This document shows, piece by piece, positions 40,341 through 53,147 of a stretch of 64,000 nt of DNA. The notes below the pieces were generated by a model. The model ran no database searches and was not told the DNA's origin. It saw nothing but the letters and a program-made list of their open reading frames with translations. The translations under genes and the position numbers were made by a program. The stretch is from Dirofilaria immitis (taxonomy: Eukaryota > Nematoda > Chromadorea > Rhabditida > Onchocercidae). The first letter of the stretch is position 1; every line of letters begins with the position of its first letter. Location of the stretch: positions 1,054,001 through 1,118,000 of the forward strand of contig JAKNDB010000075.1 in the NCBI GenBank assembly GCA_024305405.1, in the 5' to 3' direction.

Positions 40341-41631
40341 GAGAAAAGAAATTACTTGTATTTTGCTATTTGATATTTTAATAAATAATAAATATCATTT
40401 TTGCAATTATTCATTTGTTATTTTAATTTTTAATAATTTTAATACAATTCATATTCGTCATTTTGAAATAAAACACTGAAAAATTTTATCATCCTGTCAC
40501 TAATCTTTCGTATTAAAACTAAGAAAAAAAGGAGAAAAAGCTCAAACCCCTATTTTTCTCACTAATATAAAAGTTTCAACGAAATTTGTTTTAAATTTTC
40601 AAAAGATAAAGTTTCATATTCGTCACATATTCATTACGTATTAATGCAGCAAAATTAATTAAGAGTAAGTCGAGAATTTCAACAATCACATTTTTATTTT
40701 ATATGAGCACGCAAAAAAGCAAGTATAATCACCCATAATGATTTGCAAATAATTCGATTCATAAAATAAAATTTCAATTTTTAAAAACATCAATGCAAGA
40801 TATAATTTAGTGATATGTTTGTTCGCCGATATGATTATGTAATCAGTGATTTTTCATTACATATCCTTTCATCTTTTATCATATACTTCTTCATTTAAAG
40901 ATTTGCTAAAATTATTTCATTGAAATTAGGATAAGACAAACAAGGAAATTTCAAATTTTAATGGCTCTAACATCTGCTATAATCTAATAGACATTTTACT
41001 ATAGTGTTTCTCAATTTTCTAAAATTTTCGGTTTGAATAAAATTTCGGTAAAAAGAAAAGAAAGCGAATCATCTGAAACATAGAAAAGCAATAAAAGAGA
41101 ATAACAAAAATTGAAGTTATATGTACCATATTTCGCATGAATAAACAAAATATTATTCACAAACTATCCTTATTCCAGATGAATATGACATGATTGTGCA
41201 AATGTTTTCAAATATGGTATTAAATTTCTTAAAAAACTGCATATAGATTTTTGTAGAATTTCAAAAATTTATCGCTTCTGATTTAAAAATATTTATTTAG
41301 AAAAAGGATGAAAGCATTGACAACAACGATAAAAAACCTGGCAACTTTTCAGAATAAAAATAACTTGTCAAAATACAAGACTAGGAAAAAATCATGGAAT
41401 GCAATAAAATGGCATCAAAGTAAAAACATATATAATGCCAAATCATGATAGTTGAATAGAAAAATAATAGCGAACAAAATTTTGCATGTTCATAAAGAAC
41501 TCACTAATAAATCATGTAAAAATTCTCTTTTTGCAAATATAATTCTAAAGGAAATATAAAATTGCCCGACAAACAATAAATGCATAGGAAAGTTGCAGAG
41601 TAAATTACATAATATTTTGTTGTGGCTTCTA

Positions 41632-44600
41632 TTAAAGATCAATTCTTAAAGCCGATAAAGCATCCGGATGTGTTGCCGCATAATTGGCCGAAGACTGGGC
41701 TGACTGTATTTCATCTACCGGTTCATTGGTTGCGGATAATTTTGGTCGTTTCGGTACAAAAATATTACAAGCTTCCCTTGATTGTTTTGATTTCGATAAT
41801 TTCAGCATTTCCATTCGTAATTTTTCCAATATTGCATTATTTGGCTCTAGTGTTGAGCTTTCCTTGGTACGACTACCTACAGAAATTAATGTACACAGGA
41901 CTTGCTAACAAAATTTGAAAAATTTCCAAATCTTAACTTCTAAATTTTCAAATTATAACAAAATTAATCCATTTTTATTATGTTTAAAAAATGTGCATAC
42001 CTTGCAATTTGATTATGCTCTGTCGACTCTTTCGTGCTTCCTGCTGTTTTTGTTGTGTTCCATGCCCATACAAACGTATGAGAGAACCCCATGTATCGAG
42101 CTAAAATTAAGAATTTATGAAAGTTTGATTTTTGAAACACATCGACAAGGTCAACGAGTCTTTCAATCATTAATTTTTGTTATAATTTGAAATATAAATT
42201 CAATTAAAATCTTGCAAATAATCTGCATATAAATTCAATTAAAATCTTGCAAATAATCTGCATATAAATTCAATTAAAATCTTGCAAATAAATAGGTGAA
42301 AAAGTCAGACATATAATTGATTCCCTTTTTTCAAGATGAGACTGAAAGGATCTTATGAAACTCAACAAGTGGTCTTACTAAAAAATTAAGGAACATATCA
42401 TATTACTAAGAATCTGATTATTTAGGAAATTCAAATTTATAATTTTATTTTAAAATCCACATAATGAAAAGCCATTATTGACAACAAATAAGGATTTCTT
42501 CGCAACATCTTTCATCAGTTCTTTGTCATTTGTTAGTGGGAATATCATATATCGGATTTCAATTTTTGCAAAGTGCAAATTAAATGCTACATAAATTATA
42601 TCTAAACAAACAAGAAAATTAATCAAATATGCAAAAAGACTTTTTATATTTGCAAATAAAGTAAACAAACTGTCCCTAAAAAAATTAAATATTTAAATGT
42701 TCAAATATTACAAAAATAATCAAGTTACATGGAAATTGCTAACATTAGGATGCAATTTTTTGAGCATTGCTTGAGATGCCTTCTGCTTGCCCTCACGTTT
42801 ATTTGCGCATATAACGGAAACACGATGCTTGCCGACGTCCATATCGAATTGATGGCGCTGATGTTTGACCCGTACCGAATGAACTTTTATTTCCGTGTCA
42901 CCGTATGCTGCATTTCGCTTCAAGCATTCCTGAAATTTCCTTATTTTCACTATAATAATGCGAAGGTAAAAGAAATAAGAGATAATTGGTAGCTATGAGT
43001 GAAAAATTCTAAATATTTTGCCAAATATTAGTATGTTATCATTATTCTTATAGAAATGCAACAATAATTACTGAATCGATTACTAGACCGATGAGACCAT
43101 TATTAGACTGATAAGACTATTATTAAGTTCGCGATGCTAAAAATTCCGAAGATCGAGTTTGGAATTTTACAGCATGAAAGAAATTTAAAAATTGAATCTG
43201 GAAATTTTAGATAAAAGACAGAACTACAAAACTGAATTCAAAGATCCACAAAATATATTAAACTTAAAATTTCCATTTGAATATATATGACATTGCACAT
43301 TTAAGCAGTAAATATGAAAATTAAGAAAATAATTCAAAGTGGAATGAATTTAAAACCTCAGAAAGTGCTGCATATAAACAATGCACTTCAAATTTGGAAG
43401 CATCCGGAATTTAAGAACTGAATGTAATTAATTTGCATTTAAAGGAATGAAAAACATTAAAGTCTAAAAATTTAATTATATATTCATGGAATATATATAA
43501 ACCAGAAAATCATAATTCTTGAATTTTAAAAACAGCTTAACAATGCTAATGAATTTTAAAGATGTGAGGAATAAATTTCTGAAAAGCGTTAGAATTTGTA
43601 AACATGCAGAAATATTATTGGTTAAAATATGCATAAACACATGAAAGTTAAAATCCAATTTAACCTGAAGTAACAAGTATGGTGACGGTTGACCAGCTCT
43701 CGCAGACAAATCAAATATTCGCGAATCCTCTATTGGTAGCATATCAAAGAGAGCTACTGCATCTTCCTTATCGCTTTCTGTATCATCTTTCCTGGAAAAA
43801 TGAAAATTCACTTTAAGAAATTGACAGCACGAAGCAACAAATATATGTGAATTTACCAATTTTCAGAACCAAATAAAACGAAGGAACTATTTTCTGCGAT
43901 AATTTGATTGTGCAGTGCTAATCAATAATAATCACAGCAGCGTAAATAAAGGCAACATACGTATTCAAGATATACAGAAAGTTACTCGCATTTTTTTTCA
44001 ATTCTTAAGGCTAGAAGAACATGAAAAAATTTAAAAAATTTCAAATCACTGCTTTGCTATGTAAGACTTTTTATACTTTATATCGTTATGGAATGAAATG
44101 GAATGAAATTTTAATCGTAAAATATGGATCTAATATACAATAAGATATCTGACTTAACGTTTTATGTAAAAATTAATTAAAATGTAAAGGGATCAATTTT
44201 AAAATCCTTTACACAAATCATTCTTGATAACAAGATAACCTACATTTTTTATCGCTTATAGCTATACCCTCCGGATCAAATTCAACATCCGGTATCAAAA
44301 CTTTCAAAGCATTTCGTGCGGCATCCAACTTAGCAGTTTTTTGCTATTACCGCAACCCGTTCCAAGTACCACGAAATCAGCATCTAAATGTATAAACAGT
44401 GAAATTCCATCCTTTATTTGCAAATCTGACTAAATAACAAATTTCTCCAACTAATAATCATTCGCAATAGGAGTAACTGCAAAATACGAAAACGTTACAC
44501 TAATACATGTGGCTCAGATAGCATTCATTTCTACTGGATGGCACTCGACAGTAATTTGTAAGATGCAGACTAAAATTAATAATTTTTTTAGAAGTTTCAG

Positions 44601-47600
44601 TGCAACAATCTTTAACTATTTGTCAGCTATAAATCGATACATTTCAGGAATCTTTTTTCGATCAAAGAAAGTCAAAAACAAGTTCTGCTTTTCAGAAAAT
44701 AGTAAATAAAATTTTGGAAGAGTCAAATAAATTAGAAGAATTTTACTCATTCGTTATCATATTCTTTCTAAAAATCCAGCCAGCAAAATCTTTTGTGCTT
44801 ATTTCCACCATATATATAGCTAACCTGGCTGCTCGCCGTGTTCTTGTAAACGTTGTTCCTGTCTTTGTTTTTCTTGCAAAAGCATCAATTTCTCTTTGAC
44901 ACTTGTGGCACAAAGTACCCGGTTATTCAAATTCATTTTCAGACGTGCTGTACACCCATATGGCATTGAAGAATTCCTCAAAATGGTGCAAATAATTCTT
45001 TATTAAAACTAAAGTTTTGACTTTCCTTGTTTTTAAAATAAATTCACGAAAAAAAGGAAGCAAAAAAAAAACTGAGCAGTAAAAACTGGATTCGAACTCT
45101 TTCAGCAATCTATTAATTAATAACTTTCAGATATTCATATTATTGGCTAATTATAATTAGTTAATTTAAACCAAATATACCTTGTCTCTGAAAAATGATA
45201 ATTGATGGTGCTTTTCAAAACTTTCTGCACATATTCATGTAATACACTGACCGATGTTTTCCCTTGTGGATTAAGGAAAAATCCACGATGCTGTGGTTTC
45301 AAATTTGCTTCCAATGCAGGTACAGTAATCAATTTCACATTTGATGGCAATGCTGAAAACTAAGGAGTAATTTATCATTACTAAAGCCAACTGCAATAAT
45401 AAATTTTTTCCGGATCGGAGAGCGATTTTCATAAAGAATCCACTATCGATTATTATCTCTATACTTTTAATATTAATACTGCATTATATGGCTATAAAAC
45501 AAATACGACAGAGCTTTATATTACAGAAAATATCACATAAAATTCTACTGAAATTGCTTTGAAGAATCAATAAAAATAACATGCGAAAAAAATGCGATGT
45601 AAATAACAAGATCAATACGACGATAATGATGATGGCATCATACATTTCAAACATTAATAAAATATCAGATAATAAATTTTTCGGATTAATAAGTAGCTGT
45701 AACTAATTTATAGAAAAATTTCATTAACATTTATTTTCAGGTGATGTATGCATCTCTAACATCCTTTCTTATCAAAATTTAAAAAAATCAGATTCTCACC
45801 GGGGCGACCCACTGAAAGTTCAATGGAAGATGCATTTTTCCAAGTCTTCCAGCCTCGGCAAGCTTCCGTTGCCGATGAAAATTACGTGTTGCAGCCCATT
45901 TATTGAATCGATATGTCTAAAACAATAAAAATTATATTTCAAAGCAGACAACAAATACACTGATACATGCAAACAAATTGAAAACTACCTGAATTTTTTT
46001 AAATTTAAATACAGCCTTCGCATAATCATGCAACGCTTCTGCATCAAGTTGACGCTCTTTGAAATCTTCAGCGGTCTGAAAATTTGTGAAAATTGATAAG
46101 AAAGGCAAAATCGATAAAAATTTTCATTCATTTTCATAATAATTCTATTTCTTTTCTTTGTGAAGTTCGTCTGTTTAAGTAAGCATTTTTCTTTGATATC
46201 TTACTATTCAACCAGGAATAAAAAAGTGTCTTAGTGCTTTGCAACAAACAAACAGCAGTTAAATACCAAGACTTTCATTCAAAACCATTTCATCATTTTA
46301 TTAGAATCTTTGAGAGATCGATTTATTAGAAAAAAATAATCACTGATAGATCGGTTTATTTTAAAGAAAAAAACATAGTTTTAAGCGAATTTTCCGAAAT
46401 CTTACCTGAACCTTAGTACCAGGCGCTTGTAATCGTGCCATCACTAATGCGGAATCTTCAAGTGTACCATCACCACTTTGCACACCCACCGATTCAGAAA
46501 GTGCATTTTCCAACGCAGCTGCACTTGCTGCAGCACCCTCTTCTATTTCTTTAAGTACCCGTCGTTGATGTAAGCATGGTATAGCAGAAATTGGCACATT
46601 ATGATGTCGCACACTACCTGGACCAATAAAATATGGCCGCGAGAATGTACAAACCCGTGTAGATTTATGCTGAAAAATAAGGCAGTTTCAAGAAGAACGA
46701 AACTATTTCTATAAACTAAAAGTCTTCAGTTTAGTTTATTGATTAAATTAAACAGCTCAACCTCCGACCGAAACAACAGTAAATTAATTCCTGATATTAA
46801 GCTATATTTGTAGAAAAAGGACAGAGGAAAATTACAATGCGTTAAATCGATATAAATATTTTACAACAGAAATATTCGGCAATAAAGCCCCGTATAGAAA
46901 CTAACCAAATAAATTGGAAGACCACTACTGTGGGTTACTTCTACCCATCCTTCCGGTAATACATCGAAATAATCTGTTCCACGATATGCCAATACTATTT
47001 TCTCACGTACTTCACCATCTTCTGGCATAATTACTTTACCCATTTGAGCATCTTCTACTGGCTTTTCCAACAACAAATCAATATCCTCACCATCATCCTC
47101 GTCACTGTAAACATTTTCGTTTTTATTGCTTGGAAATGTGAAATTTTAAATGAATAATTTCCAATAATTGAATTTTCTTAAAAGATATATAATGAAAAAC
47201 TTACGATAGGAATACATCTTTTCCATCTTTATTACTTTGTTTACTTAATTCATTTCCACTGTCTTCAGCTGAAAAGAATCCTAGCAGTCCAAGAAAAAAT
47301 CATTTAAAAATAAAAATCAAAAAAAAATCAACAGAGCCCATTATTTTATATTATATTATTTCTGCAATCCGATTAGAAGATTGACAGAACTATTTTAGCA
47401 TTCATAAGCTTCCTCTCTTGGGTAAACTAACTCATTTACAGAAAAGGTTTTTCAGATGGTTCTGTTGAATGATCGAATCGGGCAGCTATGGTTAAGTAAA
47501 ATCATATGCTTGATAGTTTATTAAGTGAGAAGCTTACTAGATTTTCTGATAACTGGAAAATTTACTTGGTTGTGATAAGCTCCTACTCTGCTTTTCCGGC

Positions 47601-49156
47601 TGTTGCATTTCCAGTAATGGATTCTCACTATTTGCTGAGTTCACTTCATTTACAGATGAAAACGGACATCGCGGTGGCGGCGGTGGTAATGGTGATGCAG
47701 GAGGAGGTGGAGGTGGTGGCGGTGGCAATGGTACTAATTTTTCAATAGCAAAAGCATCTTCAGCACTATTAGATGGAATAGCATATTCCATTTGAATACT
47801 AGCAGCATTGTTCGTTTCATCCTGAAACACAAAGTAGAAATTATCAAATATCAAGATTGAAATAAGCTGTGTTAATAAGAACGGATGATAAGAAAAAAAT
47901 TTTATTATGAATTAGATGCAACCAAAACTTCTGAAATCCCGAAAAATATTTAGCAAAAATAAATGATTGACGGCATGTTTTGTAATCTGTTTCGGATTCT
48001 CTTCCACATGAGAAATTATGATTGAGAGAAGAAAAGACCTAAAAGACATATTTGTCTCTTATCTGCAACTTTTCACGAAATTGTTTTAAACGATAAATCT
48101 TATTAGCAATTCAGAAAAATTACAGATATGTATCGCTTTTTTAGTGACAACTTCAAAACTATGCATAGTTTTTGTCTAATGTATACGACTGTTTCATCCA
48201 ATGATATTGATTACTTTTTTGTGTCGAATACTTTTCTTCTTTTTTCGGTTAAAATATAGTGAAAATAAAAAAAATAAAATATATATATAATAGATATAGA
48301 AAGGTATGAATTAGAGTTCATTATCAAAAGAAGCTAATCATATTAATAATTTTTAATAAAATAATTATAAAAACAAACTTTTCCAGTTTCATTTTCTATC
48401 GAGTTTATTAACGTATTCAGTGAGAGTTCTTCCATTTTTCCTCCATCTGAAAAATAACTTCTTGACATTACCGCTATTGACAAAAAAACCGTTACTTATT
48501 AACACTATGCCATGAGATTTATCTTCAAAGTTCTAGCACTTGACACTAAAAAAATTAATACATATCAAGAAGTAAAAGGAAAGAAAAAAAAGAAATCTAA
48601 AAATAAATCGAATTAGACAAATAAATAATACCGGCATATCGTCAATTCTCGCAGTACAGGAATTTCCAGCTTTCGAGATTTCGGTTGGAGCTATTTCATC
48701 CATTTCTGAATATAAGCTCAATTTCTTTGGCCCATTTCCTGCGCTAATTATACCCGATAACTGTTCCGATTTATGTTGGAAGGAACACTGATGCAAATTA
48801 TGGCGAGATATTATCGAATTATCCAGAACCCAAATATCATGTTCTTTCCCATCCGGTTTCTTCACCATACCACTACAACTTGGTTGTTCATTTCTTCCAT
48901 CTTCTATACGGACTGGAAGTGAAATCTTTGCAATCTTATCATTAGCGCAACCATCCGTTGTCCAAGAATTTAGGCGTTTTTCGACTTTGGTAACTCTTGC
49001 TTGACATCTGTCATGATGACGATATTTCGATATTTTTCGCATACTAGTTGATGGTTCAAGCGTACTGTTCGCATTAAGCTGATCAATTTGTTCTCGTAGC
49101 TGTTCCCGTAATTCTAACAGCTGTTCAAGTTTCACATCTTCTGGGATATCCGCCAT
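41632..49156 (-). CDS. pash-1: Pasha/DGCR8, Microprocessor RNA-binding subunit, 14 exons, one frameshift
   Basis: Exons: 49156-48632, 47821-47566, 47268-47205, 47104-46906, 46669-46406, 46075-45989, 45916-45800, 45359-45181, 44976-44825, 44383-44240, 43791-43665, 42929-42729, 42100-42001, 41876-41632. All phases agree once one base is added in exon 10, giving about 886 residues. It should partner Drosha in nuclear pri-microRNA cleavage. Visible parts: a Glu/Gln-rich coiled-coil-like start (residues 10-30), a proline tract in exon 2, and an acidic stretch before the WW-like core LPEGWVEVTHSSGLPIYL (about 331-348). SRPYFIGPGS and AIPCLH (Cys about 380) follow. In human DGCR8 the Cys of IPCL is the heme ligand. 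dsRBD1 (about 531-660) contains NPQGKTSVSVLHEY, and dsRBD2 (about 700-772) contains ECLKRN and KREGKQKASQAMLKKLHP. Next come WGSLIRLYG and a Lys-rich C-terminal helix that in the family binds Drosha. The ATG was chosen as the first in frame after the acceptor at 49176. Confidence 0.95.
42192..42293. repeat. 35-bp tandem repeat, 3 copies, in a pash-1 intron
   Basis: Three almost exact copies of a 35-base unit (ATATAAATTC...TTGCAAATAATCTGC) lie in the intron between exons 12 and 13. No coding potential. Confidence 0.9.
44337..44342 (-). other. pash-1: One-base deletion in pash-1 exon 10
   Basis: The minus strand has AGC followed by six As. The frame entering reads LGTGCGNSKK and then goes out of frame to a stop. 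With seven As it continues as TAKLDAARNALKVLIPD, the expected last helix of dsRBD1, and reaches the exon-10 donor in the correct phase for exon 11. Confidence 0.9.
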
Positions 49157-49170
49157 TAGCAATGATGCAT
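49156..49170 (-). promoter_or_regulatory. Four-codon upstream ORF overlapping the pash-1 start
   Basis: Between the putative acceptor and the start codon the minus strand reads ATG CAT CAT TGC TAA. The stop overlaps the main start by one base (TAATG). The arrangement would favour termination-reinitiation. Use in vivo depends on the real 5' end of the mRNA. Confidence 0.45.
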
Positions 49171-49175
49171 CACAC

Positions 49176-49177
49176 CT
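49176..49177 (-). promoter_or_regulatory. pash-1: Probable spliced-leader (trans-splice) acceptor of pash-1
   Basis: AAAATTCCAG lies 20 bases upstream of the start codon, follows an AT-rich run, and has no upstream exon that I can find in phase. Such a site is typical for spliced-leader addition in nematodes. A cis-spliced 5' untranslated exon remains possible. Confidence 0.5.
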
Positions 49178-49199
49178 GGAATTTTAGTTAAAATTTCAT

Positions 49200-52100
49200 C
49201 CAACTGTTAAAATTAATTTAAGAATTTAGTCCAAAATAAAAGTGAGGAACTTCCTTTTCCGATTTGACGATCCGGTAAGCATCAAAATGAATGACAAGAA
49301 ATGTAACAAACACCTCTGTCGAATGAATTACAAACGTGGAACAATTCGACGGATTTGTTCGCATAATTCCTGTCATCTGATGTTTTGCAGTCTTTTTTTT
49401 AAATCAAAAAAAAATTCCATCATAAAAATTCCGACAATGATAATAATCAAAATAAAAAAAAAGATAAAACTGTTAAATAGATGATATAATATTACTATTC
49501 ACGTAGAACTAAGCTATCACAGATATCCACGGTTGGATTTTAACGATTGAAATTTTGCTTTACCATATTTCTCATTCTATTATCACTAAATTTACTATTA
49601 TAATGCTACATAAATCTTGTAGAAAAACCTTCGTATCAGTAGCATCTGCCATAGATAAAATGATTTTGTTACTATCACTATTGGTTTCTATTAAAGAGAG
49701 TAGCAAATATGCTTACTATATTTATTACTGAAATTTCAATAATATCTCATTGCATGCACAACTACTGATAAGTTGTTGTTATTAGCTGCTATATTTAATG
49801 ATAATTTATAATTTGACTATATTAATCATTAATAAATGGATGCTATTTGAAATTAAAAATAAAGTAATTTTATGTCTCATTTTTTCTTACTAAAAATTGA
49901 TAGAAATGGTAATTATTTATTCAAAAAGAAAAAATTTTTGAAATCATGACAATCTCTTCACTAACTTCAATTTCATCAAGCTAATGCTAAGAGGAAGAAG
50001 AAAAATTTTTTTTAGAAAAAATTTGAATTGAATTTAAATTAAAATATCCATGCAAAATCCAATAACAAAATTTACTCATACAAGAGGTCATCCATACAAT
50101 CTATCATATTTATAGTATTATCAAAGAAAATAAAAAAAAAAAGAGCAAACGATCACAATATATATTGAACTTTTTAAGATCAAATAAAACAATAAATGGC
50201 ACTTTTCTTATTCCAACAATAAAGCAATTTCAAATTATGCTAAAATAAAGCCAATATGCTTCTTTAATCTGAACGTTATGCAAAAAATGATATCTTATAG
50301 AACTTCTTAGTATCCATTATCTCTTACATCTTCTTACAAACATTTTTTTTTTTTTTTTTGGCACAATCATTGCTATTATATTACATCACATTATACAATA
50401 CAATACTCTATCTGATCAGTACCTCAAAACTTCAACAGAATACTCTATCTGATCAGTATCTCAAAATTTCTAATGTATTATTATATTATGTTTAACAATT
50501 TTACTGCTTTCAAAATATTCGCACATTATTTCTTCTAATCTTGACTCTCGAGTTTTTTTCTATATAATTTTGAATCTGATTAATATTTAACCCATACCAA
50601 TATCATTCTTTTTCGCATCTTCTTTTCCAAGAAGAAAAAAACACAGTTATAAAACGCATAACTGTTATTATGCTTATAACCATGTGGAAAAATTTCGAAG
50701 CACAAAAATGAGATAAGCATTTCAAGAAGCGATTTTGAGCTATCAAATATATCCCATGCCTAAATCTCTTTAAATCATTTTTTTTTGGAAATATTGAAAT
50801 TATATTTTTGGAAATTAGAATTTCAAATGGAATTAATCTAAATGTATAAAATATCAAAAAAAATTTTTTTTCCTTCAATTTACCAATAAAACAAAGATGG
50901 TAGTAAGAAAAGAAAGCAAATAAGAAATTATTTGTAATATTTCAATAGTAACTTATCCTAAAATTCAAAATTCTAAGGAATAAAAACGAAAAATTAAAAG
51001 AAAAAGCCAAATTGCATAAATTTTCAAACATATGACTTTTTGATGTGAAAAATAGCCTCAGATAAGAGTAAATAATCGGAAAAAAATCGTTTTAAAGCTT
51101 CAGAATCAGAAAAAAAACAGATGAAAATGATAGCCAGCCGGAATCGATATCCGAAAAGATAAGACCTAAAAATCGAATTAGACCACACCAAACCCGCATT
51201 TCCACGATTTTTACAATATCGTAATCAAGTAATCAGTTGAAGATTTCTAAATTCTCTTGCAGCTATATATATATACAATGAATATTCATAATTTATCCCA
51301 AGAAACTAGAAATACTAAGATACTAAAATATCAGAACTTCTAAAACTAAAATTAGAACAGAAATAAATCAAATATAACTAGGTACTAGGAATTCAGGTAA
51401 TAACGCACCTATACAATAAATTTACTATTAGCACTAGGTTTAATTTCCATTGGTATTTTCTATACCACCAGTACCACGTTACACTTCGTTTTCTATACTA
51501 ATAATGCTAAGTTGAACTTCTCTCTCTATACTTTAAAATCATTATCACTTGTTTTAGATATATTTTAACGCCTATCACCCAATTTCATCTCCTATTATCG
51601 CTATTATGAAATTTATGATGTAGGCTATTATGAAATTTATTCACTGAATAATTTCAAAAATTTAAAATTTTAAAAATCCATTAATGTTGATCGAAGTTAA
51701 GATGAAAAAGTGAAATAAAAATTTTCTTCGCAATAATATCAAGCAGTAGAATTCTTCGGTAATGAATCTCAAAAATTCTTTGATATCTATTATAAATTTT
51801 AAAAAATTTTTCGATATCTTACATGAATTTGTTTGATACTGCAATGAATCTCAAGAAAAAATTCTTCGATATCTATAAGGAATTTTTAAAGAATTCTTCG
51901 ACGGTTTTAATGAATCTCAAAAAAAAGCTACAATGGTGTAAAAGAATTAAAGAATTTTTTAGAATTGCTTAGCACTATATTTTCTTTAAATGAACGCTAA
52001 TTAGCGCTGTATTTTTCAACAAATAAAAAAATAAATAAAATTGCGACTTAATTTTTTTTCTTTTCTTTCTATAAATATTAATACGTTTGGAAATTTCGAA

Positions 52101-53140
52101 AGCGTGAAACAATATTGCATGTTAGCAAATTTTATATGTTAAAGTAAACAAAAACTATTTTATTCGATAATATTTCATTTTAAAACAAGTTGAATTAAAT
52201 GATTTAGGAATCTGAGAAAGTTAATAAACGCTTTCAAATAATGCATTATCATATATTTCCATTAAAAAAAATTCATTTAATAATCCGACAAAAATATGAA
52301 TAGATGAAGTAATAATTCATTTACTCATTAATAATACATTATAGTACTAGTATAAATAAGTATGAATATGTATTCTTGTTTCTTTCAAATTATAACTTCA
52401 ATTTTTACCTTTTCCTTCCTATTACTATTGTTTATCTCACTAATATTTGTTAATTTAAATCTTGTAAATCAAGAAATTAAAATAACAAGATTGAAGTCAT
52501 TTTTTTTTGCTATAGTAACTGATGATTTACTATTTATATGGTTTAAATTTTCTTCAGCAAATAGATTTTAATACGATTGCTTCAATAGCGGAAAATTAAA
52601 AAAAGATTAGCTAAAGACAAATTGTTGCAATATCAGAATTTTTTTTGCTTAACTTAATAAAATAGTTAGTGCTAATTGTATTTTTGCTTTTGACTTTTCT
52701 TCAAAGAAAAAAAATGTTTTGGATGAAACCAGCAAAATTTTAACGATCAACTGTGCCGTCAATTTTTTCCCTCGAATTATTAAATCTCGATAAATTTAAC
52801 ATAGTTGATTTTAACATTTATAAATAACAGTATTTCATAATCTATTATGGTTTTTCGTGGAATCAAAACATAGTAGATTTTGTTATATCATTAGATGCCA
52901 AAAATTGAAAACTAAAATTGATAAAATTCAGTAATTTCATTTCTTTTGAATTTAACAAAAACATTTTTTCATTTTATCCGAATCTAACCAATTCGTTAGT
53001 CTTGTTCTGTCAGCAAAATTGAAGATTTTGCACTTAGAAAATGTTTTTCCACTAGATTTAACTCATCGCAGTATTTTCAAGAAAGAGAAATAAATTTATA
53101 AAATTTAAATTGTATTGGTACATACCAAAAATTAAACTTA
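49200..53140. other. Upstream region of pash-1 and AT-rich spacer
   Basis: No gene recognised. Slightly more complex patches at 51120-51230 and 51370-51560 could be regulatory but carry no identifiable element. A degenerate repeat containing ATTCTTCGATATCT and AATGAATCTC lies at 51720-51920. Confidence 0.5.
50403..50472. repeat. 37-bp tandem duplication
   Basis: ATACTCTATCTGATCAGTA...CTCAAAA occurs twice, 37 bases apart. Confidence 0.9.
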
Positions 53141-53147
53141 AAATAAC

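Larger units (their letters stand above)
16510..41600. other. 25-kb gene-poor region rich in tandem repeats
   Basis: I found no exon in this stretch that combines higher GC, splice boundaries and a recognisable peptide. Open frames are AT-driven (Phe/Leu/Ile/Lys/Asn) or lie in repeats. Small more complex patches (24.1-24.5 kb, 18.7-18.9 kb) have no assignable product. The tandem arrays are listed separately. Confidence 0.6.

Noticed and set aside
41622..42992. Open frames on the plus strand opposite the last pash-1 exons
   Set aside because: They are shadows of conserved minus-strand exons with verified phases and dsRBD motifs.
45075..45110. tRNA-like B box on the minus strand (GTTCGAATCC)
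   Set aside because: No A box, anticodon stem or acceptor-stem pairing upstream. It lies in a pash-1 intron between exons 8 and 9.
47506..47748. Plus-strand frame rich in Val/Ala/Met opposite exon 2 of pash-1
   Set aside because: It is the complement of the proline-coding tract.
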